In this document: positions 26,958 to 36,533 of the stretch, piece by piece
Layout of the letters: each line of letters begins with the position of its first letter
Position numbering within the stretch: the first letter of the stretch is position 1
Assembly: GCA_964613035.1 (NCBI GenBank)
Contig: CAZTFQ010000004.1
Span: 1-64,000 of the forward strand
DNA: 64,000 bases
Direction of reading: 5' to 3'
Source: CAVIQK01 sp964613035
Lineage (GTDB): Bacteria > Bacillota > Clostridia > Christensenellales > DTU072
Position numbers and translations under genes: made by a program
Notes under the pieces: model-generated
What the model was told of the DNA's origin: nothing
The model's database searches: none
What the model saw: the letters and a program-made list of their open reading frames with translations, nothing else

Positions 26958-27001
26958 AAGTGTAACAATATCAAATTACGCTTAACTTCGGAGGAATACT
27001 A

Positions 27002-27874
27002 ATGGTATTATTTTGTGACACCGACTCCGAGCTATCGTTCGCCACAATACGCGAGTACGGTCTCGAAGTCATCAAAATGCCTTATATTTTCAGAGGAGAA
27101 GAATTATTCCCTGACGAAAATATGGATATGCACGAGTTTTTTGAAGCAATGCGCAATGGAGAAGTCCCCACTACCGCAGCAATCAACGTACAGAATTATA
27201 TAGATTATTTTACCCCGTATTTCGAAAAGGGAGAAGACATCCTCTACGTGTCGTTCGGCACACCTTTTTCTCATACTTTCGAAGCGATGAAGATCGCCGT
27301 GGAACAATTAAAGGCTCAATACCCGTCGGTACGTTTCGAATGGTTTGACACCAAGTGTATAAGTATGGCGACCGGAATAATCGTATACGCGGCTGCCAAA
27401 CTGTATAAAGAAGGCAAGTCCGTCGACGATATATTAGTCGCTCTTAAAGAAATCGCGCCAAAAGCCAATTGTCTCATAGCCGTAGACGACCTGGTATATC
27501 TTAAACGCGGCGGCAGAGTATCCAGCGTCGCCGCAGCGGTTGCTACCATGCTCAATCTGAAGCCGATTCTCAGAATCCCCGAAGACGGCGTTTTAGAAGT
27601 CTATCAAAAGAAAATGGGAAGAAAACAGTCTCTACAATTCCTTGTAGAAGAAGTAACTACCCAAGCTATTCTGACCGACCGCTACCCTATCGTCGTGTTA
27701 CACGCCGACTGCAACGACGAGTGTGACCGCGTTATCGAAAAGATTAAAGCGGCTCTTCCCGATGCCGACGTATGGAAATACGAAGTCGGTCCGGTAATCG
27801 GCGCGCATTGCGGTCCTAGCACCATCGGAATATGTTTCTTCGGAAACGATCGTGTTCCGAGTGTAAAAAAATGA
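27002..27874 (+). CDS. DegV family protein
   Basis: A fatty-acid-binding DegV-fold protein (FakB-like superfamily), 290 residues. It has the N-terminal Asp/Ser-rich CDTDSELSF motif, VPTTAAINVQNY with the threonine-serine lipid head-group region, and YLKRGGRVSS near 180. In Firmicutes such proteins present fatty acids to a FakA kinase; no kinase gene is here. Its stop overlaps the apbE start (ATGA), which ties it to the flavin genes transcriptionally. Confidence 0.9.
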   Translation: MVLFCDTDSELSFATIREYGLEVIKMPYIFRGEELFPDENMDMHEFFEAMRNGEVPTTAAINVQNYIDYFTPYFEKGEDILYVSFGTPFSHTFEAMKIAVEQLKAQYPSVRFEWFDTKCISMATGIIVYAAAKLYKEGKSVDDILVALKEIAPKANCLIAVDDLVYLKRGGRVSSVAAAVATMLNLKPILRIPEDGVLEVYQKKMGRKQSLQFLVEEVTTQAILTDRYPIVVLHADCNDECDRVIEKIKAALPDADVWKYEVGPVIGAHCGPSTIGICFFGNDRVPSVKK

Positions 27875-28857
27875 ATCGTATAAAAAAAATCGTAACATTG
27901 ATAATCACCGTAATTTTTATTATGGTGATTTTTTGTTCTTGTTCTTCTCGTATCGAGGGAAGAATCGTTTTCGGCACCTCTTTAGACGTCTCGATAAAAG
28001 GTATCGGATCCGATTCTGCGACAGATGCCGTTTTAGAAAAATTTTTATCGATCGAAAAAGAAACATCTGTAACGGAAGCCGATTCTTACATATCCGAAAT
28101 CAATTCTGCCAAAGCGGGAATAAAAATCAGCGTTCCCAAAAGTGTTTTTTCCTTAATTAAGGTTTCTAAAGAATGGTACTATCTAAGCGACGGTCTATTC
28201 AACCCTGCTGTTTATCCGATATCTCTTCTGTGGGGGCTTGACAGCGCTCATATCAACGATGAAAAAACGTCCCTTCCGTCGGACAATGATATCGCCGAAG
28301 CTTTGATTTATTCCAATATGGACGCTTTTATTCTGGACGAATCCGATCTTACCGTAACCAAGATGTACGACAAAGCCCAACTTGAGCTAGGCGGCACCGG
28401 AAAAGGTTACGCTGTCGACGAAGGAATGAAATTATCCGAAAATTATTCTTCGGTGCTCATCAATGCCGGCGGAGAAATAGGTATAGGAAAAGCCGAAAAA
28501 CGGATCGGCATTCAATCGCCCTTTTCTTCTTCTAAAATCGATTACGTCATAACCGCTTCCGACACTTGCATAGCCACGAGCGGAACGTACGAAAAATATT
28601 TCACTTACGACGGCAAGAAATACAATCACATCATAGACAAAACGGGGTACCCCGTTACTACTTCTACCGTTTCGGTAACGGTCGTAGGCGAAAGTGCCGC
28701 CATATGCGATATTCTTGCTACTATCGGTATTCTCGATTACAACACGTTTGAAAAACTTATATCGGATTATCGTTACTCCGCATTGATAATATTCGAAGAC
28801 GGAACACTTAAGACCTTAGGCGATATTCGCTACGAAAGTTATAACTACGATGAATAA
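27871..28857 (+). CDS. apbE: FAD:protein FMN transferase (ApbE), lipoprotein
   Basis: Attaches FMN covalently to Thr/Ser of exported redox proteins. 328 residues, with a signal peptide ending in Cys22 or Cys24 (VIFCSCSS), so it is likely a lipoprotein on the outer face of the membrane. Family motifs: ELGGTGKGYAVDEG near 175, DTCIATSGTYEKYF near 235 and HIIDKTGYPV near 260 (Mg/FAD site). ATG 27871 overlaps the degV stop; a longer in-frame start lies deep inside degV. Followed by eetA-like and eetB-like genes, as in flavin-based extracellular electron transfer loci. Confidence 0.93.
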   Translation: MNRIKKIVTLIITVIFIMVIFCSCSSRIEGRIVFGTSLDVSIKGIGSDSATDAVLEKFLSIEKETSVTEADSYISEINSAKAGIKISVPKSVFSLIKVSKEWYYLSDGLFNPAVYPISLLWGLDSAHINDEKTSLPSDNDIAEALIYSNMDAFILDESDLTVTKMYDKAQLELGGTGKGYAVDEGMKLSENYSSVLINAGGEIGIGKAEKRIGIQSPFSSSKIDYVITASDTCIATSGTYEKYFTYDGKKYNHIIDKTGYPVTTSTVSVTVVGESAAICDILATIGILDYNTFEKLISDYRYSALIIFEDGTLKTLGDIRYESYNYDE

Positions 28858-29242
28858 GGATTATACTTATTATAAATCCAGAAAAATTTTTACTTTAGTA
28901 GACCTTATTCCTGCGATTATAATAATCGTAGCCATAATCGTTACTTTGGTTTTACTTTTTCAACCTAGCGGAGACGTTGTCAAAATATATTCCGACGGAC
29001 GGTTGATAGGGGAATATTCGCTTAACGAAAATCGCACCGTTACTGTTAGTAACGCCGGAAAAGAAAATGTCGTTTCTATCGAAAACGGCAACGTATATAT
29101 GTTGAGTGCCAACTGTAACAACCAAATATGCGTAAAATCAGAAAAAATATCCGGTGACGGCAGAGAAATAATCTGCGCTCCGCACGGATTAGTTGTTATT
29201 ATAGAACGCCGCGACGCTCCGGACGCGGTTACGGGAGCATAA
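28850..29242 (+). CDS. NusG domain II (EetA-like) membrane-anchored protein
   Basis: A 130-residue protein with one N-terminal membrane span (about 19-42) and an extracytosolic NusG_II domain holding two Cys (NCNNQICVKSE) and a third in IICAPHGLVV. EetA of the Listeria extracellular electron transfer locus belongs to this family; its biochemical role is unsettled. The last residues are DAVTGA. It overlaps apbE by eight bases and is followed by the EetB-like gene after one base, which supports a shared flavin/redox role. Confidence 0.85.
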   Translation: MNKDYTYYKSRKIFTLVDLIPAIIIIVAIIVTLVLLFQPSGDVVKIYSDGRLIGEYSLNENRTVTVSNAGKENVVSIENGNVYMLSANCNNQICVKSEKISGDGREIICAPHGLVVIIERRDAPDAVTGA

Positions 29243-29243
29243 A

Positions 29244-29750
29244 ATGAAACTTAACACAAAAAAGATCTCTCTTACTTCCGTATACTTATCTCTCGCTCTC
29301 ATCATCGGAACTCTTGAGACGCTTATTCCTCCGTTCATTCCGTTGCTTCCTCAATTTAGGCTTGGATTATCCAATTTCGTAGTGCTTTTGTCGTTTATTA
29401 CGTTGGGGGCTTTTCCTACTCTTATTATAGTCGTCCTGAAGTCTTGTATTGTTCCGCTATTCTTTTCCAATCCAATAATGATTATTTATTCTTTATCGGC
29501 TTCTCTGGCGTCTTACTTCACAACAGTTATTCTTATTAAAATAAAAAAACTCGGACTTCCGAGTATAAGCGCGATATCCGCTATCGTACATAATCTTGCG
29601 CAACTTGCGATAGCTGCCTTATTTACACAATCGATTGCCGTATTCTGGTACGCACCGATTTTAACGGTAAGCGGCGGACTGTCCGGAACGATTATAGGTT
29701 TGATTACCGCATTGACTATAAAAAAATGTCCTGAAAAACTGTTTGATTAG
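29244..29750 (+). CDS. Gx transporter family (EetB-like / heptaprenyl synthase component I-like) membrane protein
   Basis: A 168-residue protein with about five membrane segments and the family pattern PQFRLGLSNFVVLLSF and SAIVHNLAQLAIAAL. The Gx / Hpre_diP_synt_I family includes EetB from flavin-based electron transfer loci and resembles ECF S components. Proposed roles are export of a flavin or quinone precursor; none is proven. It ends the degV-apbE-eetA-eetB unit and its stop codon overlaps the dinB stop on the other strand. Confidence 0.85.
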   Translation: MKLNTKKISLTSVYLSLALIIGTLETLIPPFIPLLPQFRLGLSNFVVLLSFITLGAFPTLIIVVLKSCIVPLFFSNPIMIIYSLSASLASYFTTVILIKIKKLGLPSISAISAIVHNLAQLAIAALFTQSIAVFWYAPILTVSGGLSGTIIGLITALTIKKCPEKLFD

Positions 29751-31000
29751 AGGTCTTCTACCGAACGCTTATCGAACGGAATATAATCTTCTTCTACTTC
29801 CTTGGCATCACAAGTAAATACCGAATCGAGATTGATACCTCTCGTCAACACCCCGTAGCCGTATTTTTTTCTTAGACCGTCCACTTTGTCTTCTATATTT
29901 TTTTCTTTGTTCTTTACTTCCCAATCTTCTATAGAAACGTTTTCTCCGCTAGACAATAAATTGATAGCCGTAACCGTAATGGTTCGGATTGGTTTGTTTT
30001 GAGAAAAATCGTAATATTTTCGGATTAATTTTTTTGCGCCGGAAGCAATTTCCATAGCAGTCGAAGTCGGCGATTCCAGACGTATTTGCCTAGAAAAGCC
30101 TTTTAATTCATTATCCCTTACGGATAACGCGACCCCCGTAGCGCTTAATCCGTATTTTCTCATTCTAAAAGCTATCACTTCAGATAAAGAACTTATGACC
30201 GCATAAGCGTCTTTTTCGTTACAGACGTCTTTAGATGTAGTCGTACCGTTTCCGACGCTTTCCGGCAAATGATGACTGTTGTATTCCGCAACGCGATCCC
30301 CGTCTATGCCGTTGGCATATTCCCAAAGTTTTTCACCGGTCTTGCCGAGCCTTGCATACAGCGATTTTTTATCGGTAGATGCGAGATCGCCGATAGTAAA
30401 AACTCCCAATTCCGCAAGAATCGACTTAGTCGATCTCCCCACGTTGAGTAAATCGGATACCGCGAGAGGCCACGCAATATCTTTATAATTGTTTCTGTCG
30501 ATAATCGAAACCGCATCGGGCTTTTTCAAATCGCTTCCGAGCTTGGCGAAAGTTTTTGAAAACGACACTCCGATCGAGACCGTCAAACCTATTTTCGATT
30601 TAACGTCTTCTTTAATTTTATATGCGATTTCTTCCGGAGAGCCGTATAGTCGTCTGCAATCGGTTACGTCCAACCAGCATTCGTCCAATCCGAAACTCTC
30701 TACGTAAGGAGTGTATTCTGCATAGAGTTTTTTTACCTCTCTGGAGATTCTCGAATAATCGGAAAAATGAGGAGCAACCAATATTAAATCTTTACATTTT
30801 TGTTTTGCTTCCCAAATAGCTTCACCGGTCTTAACTTTACAAGCTTTGGCTAAATCGTTTTTAGCTAAAATTATTCCGTGTCTTTTTTGAGGATCTCCCG
30901 AGACTGCCAACGGCAGACCTTTTAACTCCGGATCGATCAAAGATTCCACGGATGCATAAAAATTATTCAGATCTGCGTGCAATATAGCTCTATCTTTCAT
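29747..31000 (-). CDS. dinB: Y-family DNA polymerase IV
   Basis: Translesion polymerase, 417 residues. The palm motifs are HADLNNFYASVE at the N-terminus and GLDECWLDVT near 105, with the Asp-Glu pair; then SIGVSFSKTFAKLGSDLKKP and a helix-hairpin-helix thumb near 190. Residues past 240 form the little-finger domain. No C-terminal beta-clamp motif is obvious. The start overlaps the end of coaE (ATGA), so it ends the lacZ...polA-coaE chain. Its stop codon overlaps that of the convergent eetB-like gene. Confidence 0.92.
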   Translation of the reverse strand: MKDRAILHADLNNFYASVESLIDPELKGLPLAVSGDPQKRHGIILAKNDLAKACKVKTGEAIWEAKQKCKDLILVAPHFSDYSRISREVKKLYAEYTPYVESFGLDECWLDVTDCRRLYGSPEEIAYKIKEDVKSKIGLTVSIGVSFSKTFAKLGSDLKKPDAVSIIDRNNYKDIAWPLAVSDLLNVGRSTKSILAELGVFTIGDLASTDKKSLYARLGKTGEKLWEYANGIDGDRVAEYNSHHLPESVGNGTTTSKDVCNEKDAYAVISSLSEVIAFRMRKYGLSATGVALSVRDNELKGFSRQIRLESPTSTAMEIASGAKKLIRKYYDFSQNKPIRTITVTAINLLSSGENVSIEDWEVKNKEKNIEDKVDGLRKKYGYGVLTRGINLDSVFTCDAKEVEEDYIPFDKRSVEDL

Positions 31001-31572
31001 TTTAATGAAAAATATAATTCTTCCACGGTCTTCTTTAATTCCGATATGTCGCCGTCGTTGAATATAACGTCGGTTGCAAACAATTTTCTGTCGGAATCGT
31101 TAATCTGATTGGATGCAATCAATATTATGTTTTCTTCCGAAACGTTATCTCTTAATGCGGCTCTTTTTACGGACAAAGACGATACTACGACCCAAATTCG
31201 ATCGAACATATCGATATGACAATCGTCACCGTTAAGAAGAGGGATTTCCACGAATATATTTTCATCAGAGGATTCAACAACCTCTTTTATTTTTTTCCAT
31301 ATGGCGGCATGAGCGTATTCGTTGAGTATTTTTAATTGTTGTTTGTCAAAAAAAACCATATCGCGTAAAACGCTTTTGACAAATCTTCCGTTAACAAAAG
31401 CCGTAGGAAACAACTTCTTCAATCCTAAAAGATACTCTTCGTCTTTTAATAAATCACGATTAAAATCATCCGCAGAAGCAGTTATTCCGCCCAGTTCGTT
31501 AATATACGTTAAAACTGTCGACTTTCCGCTGCCTATTCCGCCCGTTATCGCAACAACTTTATTTCGCTTCAT
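30997..31572 (-). CDS. coaE: dephospho-CoA kinase
   Basis: Last step of coenzyme A synthesis. 191 residues with P-loop GGIGSGKST near 12, ASADDFNRDLL with the substrate Asp near 36, and the lid region. It overlaps polA by 14 bases and dinB by 4. polA-coaE adjacency is common in Firmicutes. Confidence 0.93.
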   Translation of the reverse strand: MKRNKVVAITGGIGSGKSTVLTYINELGGITASADDFNRDLLKDEEYLLGLKKLFPTAFVNGRFVKSVLRDMVFFDKQQLKILNEYAHAAIWKKIKEVVESSDENIFVEIPLLNGDDCHIDMFDRIWVVVSSLSVKRAALRDNVSEENIILIASNQINDSDRKLFATDVIFNDGDISELKKTVEELYFSLK

Positions 31573-34093
31573 ACCAGGTCTTGCCCTCTCCCAGTTCTAC
31601 TACAAGCGGCACTCTCAATTTTACGGCAGATTCCATCTCTTTTTTCAATATCGATTTGACTTGCGCAGCTTCCTCTATCGGTGCATCTACAATCAATTCA
31701 TCATGGACTTGTAAAATAAGTTTAGCCTTCAGACCTGCTTTTTCTATCGCTTCATAGACTCTTAACATGGCTATCTTAATTATGTCGGAAGCCGTCCCCT
31801 GAAGAGGCATATTCATAGCGCATCTCTCGCCGAAGTTTCGTATGTTACGATTGGTAGATTTCAATTCGGGCAACCGCCTTATACGTCCCATAAGAGTCTT
31901 AATATAACCTTTTTCGTAAGCTTCGGCTACGTTGGACTTCATGAATTGTTCCACGCGCGGAAAAGTCTCGAAATATCTGGTCTGAAAATCTTTCGCTTCT
32001 CTCGGTGAAATTCCTATATTGTTAGCCAACCCAAAACTGCTTATGCCGTAAATAATACCGAAATTAACGGCTTTTGCCGATCTGCGTTGTTGAGAAGTAA
32101 CCTCGTCGATAGGAATATTGAATATCTTGGAAGCTGTTTCTCTATGAATGTCTCTACCCGACAAATATGCGTCGATAAGTTGTTCGTCCTGCGAAAAATG
32201 CGCCAACAATCTTAGTTCTATTTGAGAATAATCGGCAGAAATTAACACTGAATCGGCTGTAGCTTCAAACATTTTTCTTATTTCTCTGCCTTCGTCGTCT
32301 CTTACGGGTATATTCTGCAAATTAGGCTCCGTCGATGATAATCTGCCCGTAACGGTAAGACATTGATTGAACGAGGTATGGACCATATGAGACGATTTCT
32401 CTATCAATGGTTCCAGACCGTCGATATAAGTCGACAAAAGTTTTTGCTTATGGCGATATTGTAATATCGGAGGAATAATAGGATGATCGATATTCTCCAA
32501 GACGTCCGCCGCAACGGAAATTTTCTTTTGTTTGGTTGGAATACCCATTTTTTCAAACAAGACTTTCCCTAATTGCTGAGGACTGTTGACGTTGAAGTTC
32601 TCACCACTGATTTCGTATATTCTGTCCAACAATTCTTTAATATCGTCGTTAAGTTTTTTTCGCATGACTTTAAGAGTATCTACGTTGACTTTAAGTCCTG
32701 CTTTTTCCATCGAAAACAATACTTTTACGAGCGGTTTTTCGACTTTTTCGTATAACTCGACGAGTCCGTCTTCCTCTAAAACGTTAACGAACTTATTGTA
32801 CAGCCTCATTAAAATTCCCGCGCCGATTTCATCTCTGTATCCGTATCTCTTAGCCACGTCGCCGATAGACGCGGAAGACTCACTACTATTGATCAAATAC
32901 GAGATAATCTGAACGTCGTCGAAATTTTTATCGGACAAAACTTTCCCGTCCAAAAAGTACAAATAACTTTTTGCGTTAAAAAGTATTTTTTTATTGGGCA
33001 GCGAAAACAAATATAAAAATATTTCTTCGGGATTCGACTCACTGTCAAAATCGAATAAAGTTTTCGGAAGCACTATTTTATATTCCGTTTTACCGTCCGT
33101 CGATACGGTAACGTCATCCGCCATATGAATCGCAATCGGGGACCTGTCTTTCTTCAACAACTGTTTTAGATCCGAAAGCTCCGTTTCTACGACGTTGACG
33201 GGATTTTCCTCGGCGTTTACTCGTACGTCTTCTCCGCCGAATTCTTTAATCACTCTACCGACCGTGCTGTTGAAATTATATTTATTGCAAATCGAGACTA
33301 TTTCTTTAACGTTCGGCGTAAACAACAGATCGTCCAAACATATATCTATAGGAACGTCACAATCTATTGTTGCCAGATGTCTGGACAATTCTACCGTTTC
33401 TCTATTATCAAGCAGTTTTTTTGCAACCGCAGGTTTAACAGACGCTATATTCTCATAAATACCGTCTACGTTGTCGTACGCTTGAAGCAGTTCTCTGGCG
33501 CCTTTATCGCCTATGCCCGGACATCCCGGGATATTGTCCGAAGAATCTCCCGCGATGGCTTTATATTCTATTATCTGATAAGGCTTGAATCCTTCCTTTT
33601 CATGCAAGTATTTTTCATCGTATCTGACGATATCCGTAACGCCTTTTACCGTGCGATATACGAACGTATTATAATCGATCAATTGCAGAGAATCTTTATC
33701 GCCGGTAATTATACAGGTATCGACGTCGAAGCGTTTGGCAACCGTTCCTATAATATCGTCGGCTTCATACCCTTCTTTTTCCGCAATATATATACCCATC
33801 GCACCGAGCACTTCTCTTAAAACAGGCAACTGCTCGACGAGTTCGTCGGGCATCGGTTTACGCTTGGCTTTATATCCGTCATATTCTTTATGTCTGAACG
33901 TCGGCGCTTTCATGTCGAACGCCGCTATCGCATGAGTGGGTTTCAAATCCGATATCAGCTTAATCAACATATTAAGATATCCGTAGACAGCCCCCGTGTG
34001 TCTGCCTTCGGCATCCACAAGATTGGCTGTGGACATAGCGTAATACGCTCTATAAATAAGACTACTGCTGTCTAAAAGTAAAATTCTTGTCAT
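31559..34093 (-). CDS. polA: DNA polymerase I
   Basis: Okazaki fragment and repair polymerase, 844 residues. The 5' nuclease domain (1-~285) keeps its acidic residues (IAAFDMKAPTFRH, YEADDIIGT, ITGDKDSLQL). A middle 3'-5' exonuclease-like domain (~300-460) lacks the DxE exo I motif, so proofreading is probably absent. The polymerase domain (~470-844) has motif A DYSQIELRLLAHFSQD, motif B RRSAKAVNFGIIYG and motif C QVHDELIVD. It lies two bases after the PTS IIC gene, in a chain headed by lacZ. Confidence 0.96.
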   Translation of the reverse strand: MTRILLLDSSSLIYRAYYAMSTANLVDAEGRHTGAVYGYLNMLIKLISDLKPTHAIAAFDMKAPTFRHKEYDGYKAKRKPMPDELVEQLPVLREVLGAMGIYIAEKEGYEADDIIGTVAKRFDVDTCIITGDKDSLQLIDYNTFVYRTVKGVTDIVRYDEKYLHEKEGFKPYQIIEYKAIAGDSSDNIPGCPGIGDKGARELLQAYDNVDGIYENIASVKPAVAKKLLDNRETVELSRHLATIDCDVPIDICLDDLLFTPNVKEIVSICNKYNFNSTVGRVIKEFGGEDVRVNAEENPVNVVETELSDLKQLLKKDRSPIAIHMADDVTVSTDGKTEYKIVLPKTLFDFDSESNPEEIFLYLFSLPNKKILFNAKSYLYFLDGKVLSDKNFDDVQIISYLINSSESSASIGDVAKRYGYRDEIGAGILMRLYNKFVNVLEEDGLVELYEKVEKPLVKVLFSMEKAGLKVNVDTLKVMRKKLNDDIKELLDRIYEISGENFNVNSPQQLGKVLFEKMGIPTKQKKISVAADVLENIDHPIIPPILQYRHKQKLLSTYIDGLEPLIEKSSHMVHTSFNQCLTVTGRLSSTEPNLQNIPVRDDEGREIRKMFEATADSVLISADYSQIELRLLAHFSQDEQLIDAYLSGRDIHRETASKIFNIPIDEVTSQQRRSAKAVNFGIIYGISSFGLANNIGISPREAKDFQTRYFETFPRVEQFMKSNVAEAYEKGYIKTLMGRIRRLPELKSTNRNIRNFGERCAMNMPLQGTASDIIKIAMLRVYEAIEKAGLKAKLILQVHDELIVDAPIEEAAQVKSILKKEMESAVKLRVPLVVELGEGKTWYEAK

Positions 34094-34095
34094 AT

Positions 34096-35331
34096 TTAAT
34101 CACTAAGACTCTGATCTCCGAGCTTAATAAGCCCCTTTTTTCTGAAAATTTCACTTACTAATAAACTTACCGCCGCGGGAATAACAAACAAACACAAAAT
34201 TATTCCGACGACTATTTTCCAAGTATCTATTACACCCGAAGAAGCATCGATTACTCCGAATATTCCTACCAATCCCGACGTTCCCATTCCGCCTCCGGAC
34301 GGTGTACATCTTAAACCCAACAATACCGCTACCAGTCCCGAAACGGCACTGGCTATTATTTCTGGCACCATTATAATAGGATGTTTCATAATATTGGGAA
34401 TCTGCAACATCGACGTGCCTATCCCCTGAGAAACAAGTCCGCTTAATCCGTTCTCTCTAAAAGAGGCTACTGCGAATCCGATCATATGTGCCGCGCACCC
34501 CGCAACGGCAGCGCCTCCCGCTATCGCGAATATATCCGCATGCGCTAGAGCCGTCTCGGAAGTACCTATCGCTATCCATATAGCTGCAGACGAAGTGGGC
34601 ATCGTTAAAAGTATACCCATAATTATAGCGACGAATACTCCCACTATAATCGTTACGGCTTCTCCCAGTTCTATACAACGTACTATCCCTAGAGCAATCA
34701 AATCTATGAGCTTTACAAAGGGATACGCAACGTATATTCCCGCCAGAGACATAATCAACATGCCCAGCGGAATAAGTATTATATCCAACTTGGTTTTCCC
34801 TGCATATAATCCCGCAAGCTCAATCGTCATCAAAGCGACCACGTACGCACCGATCGGATTTCCGGGACGTCCGCCGGAAATAATAACCGAAGCCGTTTCA
34901 AAAAAGCCTCCTGCTATTATATCCGTAGACCAGGCACCGATCAGCCCCGTAACGATCGCAGAAAACATAACCAAAGGTTTCGCTCCCAGTTTATGCGCTA
35001 TCCCCGCACCTATTCCTGCCCCCATAAGCGCCTTGGCTATGTTAGCTACGGTTGCGAGCATTTTTCCGAAAGAATTGTCCGTACCTATCCAGGACGCTAT
35101 CTGATATAATATCGTCCCTGCAATCAAAGTTACGAACAACCCCTGTGCCATACCGGTAAAGGCGTCTATAAACCACCTTCCGAACAATCCTTTTAAAAAA
35201 CCGATTATACGTTGTTTATCGATATGTTTTTTTATTTGTTTGTCATCGTCTACTATCGTTTTTTCTTCCGAAACTTCCGATTGAAGCGTGTTATTCTCTA
35301 AATGCAATTCGTCTAAATCGTTATTCTTCAT
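34096..35331 (-). CDS. PTS_EIIC_2-type membrane transporter
   Basis: A 411-residue polytopic membrane protein (about ten spans after a ~45-residue charged N-terminus) of the PTS EIIC_2 (PF13303) type, with Gly/Ala-rich MGAGIGAGIAHKLGAKPL, GGRPGNPIGAY and CTPSGGGMGTSGLVG. No EIIA or EIIB domain is fused or adjacent, so sugar phosphorylation cannot be assumed; some members are orphans. Substrate unknown. It overlaps the patatin gene by four bases in the lacZ-headed chain. Confidence 0.8.
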   Translation of the reverse strand: MKNNDLDELHLENNTLQSEVSEEKTIVDDDKQIKKHIDKQRIIGFLKGLFGRWFIDAFTGMAQGLFVTLIAGTILYQIASWIGTDNSFGKMLATVANIAKALMGAGIGAGIAHKLGAKPLVMFSAIVTGLIGAWSTDIIAGGFFETASVIISGGRPGNPIGAYVVALMTIELAGLYAGKTKLDIILIPLGMLIMSLAGIYVAYPFVKLIDLIALGIVRCIELGEAVTIIVGVFVAIIMGILLTMPTSSAAIWIAIGTSETALAHADIFAIAGGAAVAGCAAHMIGFAVASFRENGLSGLVSQGIGTSMLQIPNIMKHPIIMVPEIIASAVSGLVAVLLGLRCTPSGGGMGTSGLVGIFGVIDASSGVIDTWKIVVGIILCLFVIPAAVSLLVSEIFRKKGLIKLGDQSLSD

Positions 35332-36533
35332 TTTTTCTGCCTTAACTCCAGTGCCTTAACGTCTAAATATTTATTGAAGATATATTCTATTTTTCTGTCA
35401 AACAATTTGTCCAATAATTTTTTGAAATCGGACTTACGTTCCGCGTCCGGATCGTGTTTTTCTATTATAGTTTCTACGAATTCCGAGAACGTATATACTC
35501 GGAACTTTTCTATTTTATATTTCTTAGCAAAATATTCCATGCCGATGACCAACTTTTCGAGATTGGAGCATTCCGTGGAAATAGAAAAATATTTTGACAG
35601 TCTCGATAAGAAAACGTTGAATACTTCGAGATCCGTCGTATCTTCGGATAGCGAAAAAATCGATTTGGCTTCTTCCACTACGTTCTTGGGAATATCTTTT
35701 ACGAATTGGTAAAAAACTTCATCGTCCGCACTCTCTACGTAGAAATGTCTGCCGTAATATCCCTTAACGAAACGCATGGCATCGTAATAGCCTAAATTGA
35801 GATTCTTTTCCGTAAGCAGATGACTGAACGCAAGCGTGTCGCCTAAAGGCTCGGACGGATTAATATAATCGATTTTAACCGTTTTATCGACGACCTTTTG
35901 ATGAGGCATGGTGCTTCCCGTACGAATGGCAATGATGTGATCATAACCTCTTCTTATCAAAGGATTAATCGGCATATTGTCATACACGCCACCGTCGATA
36001 TAACTTTTTCCTCCGATCGGTTTGTTTTTAAAAGCCGGATAATATGCGCTAGCCATAATGTATTCCGAAACTTTTCCGTAAGGAATTTCTTCTTTGAATA
36101 CTTCCATCGGGATAAAATCTCCGTCATTCATCATAACGGTAACCAAACCGAAATCGGTCTTAGAAGAGCGCAATTTATCTTCGTCGATGGAATCTTTCAG
36201 AAGCAATAAAATTTTATCTACCGAAAGACCTTTATTGACGATGAAATTTTTCGCAAGCGAAATAAAATATTTATACGTCTTTAAGTCCATCTGTTTTTGA
36301 AAATACTTATTCAACGCGTCGTCGTCTAATTCCAATATCATAGAAGGCGTAATCGTCTCCCACAGACGATAAGCCTTATCGAAATCACCCTGGGCAATCA
36401 TAACGCCGTTGAGCGACCCTATAGAAGTCCCCATCACTCCGTCAAACACATAGCCGTTCTCGACAAGAGCTTTAACCGCTCCCGCCTGAAATGCGCCTTT
36501 AGCACCGCCGCCTTCCAAAACCAGTCCTAACAT
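35328..36533 (-). CDS. patatin-like phospholipase family protein
   Basis: A predicted lipid acyl hydrolase, 401 residues. The catalytic set is intact: oxyanion loop EGGGAKGAFQAG at 7-18, nucleophile GTSIGSLNG near 39, and the partner Asp in YIDGGVYDNMPI near 185. A ~200-residue C-terminal extension with no recognised domain follows. No signal peptide, so it acts inside the cell or on the inner membrane face. It overlaps the small membrane protein gene by seven bases and the PTS gene by four. Confidence 0.88.
   Translation of the reverse strand: MLGLVLEGGGAKGAFQAGAVKALVENGYVFDGVMGTSIGSLNGVMIAQGDFDKAYRLWETITPSMILELDDDALNKYFQKQMDLKTYKYFISLAKNFIVNKGLSVDKILLLLKDSIDEDKLRSSKTDFGLVTVMMNDGDFIPMEVFKEEIPYGKVSEYIMASAYYPAFKNKPIGGKSYIDGGVYDNMPINPLIRRGYDHIIAIRTGSTMPHQKVVDKTVKIDYINPSEPLGDTLAFSHLLTEKNLNLGYYDAMRFVKGYYGRHFYVESADDEVFYQFVKDIPKNVVEEAKSIFSLSEDTTDLEVFNVFLSRLSKYFSISTECSNLEKLVIGMEYFAKKYKIEKFRVYTFSEFVETIIEKHDPDAERKSDFKKLLDKLFDRKIEYIFNKYLDVKALELRQKK

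Noticed and set aside
27832..27870. Upstream in-frame start for apbE at 27832
   Set aside because: It would put a non-hydrophobic stretch before the signal peptide and lies deep inside degV; ATG 27871 overlaps the degV stop as usual for coupled genes.
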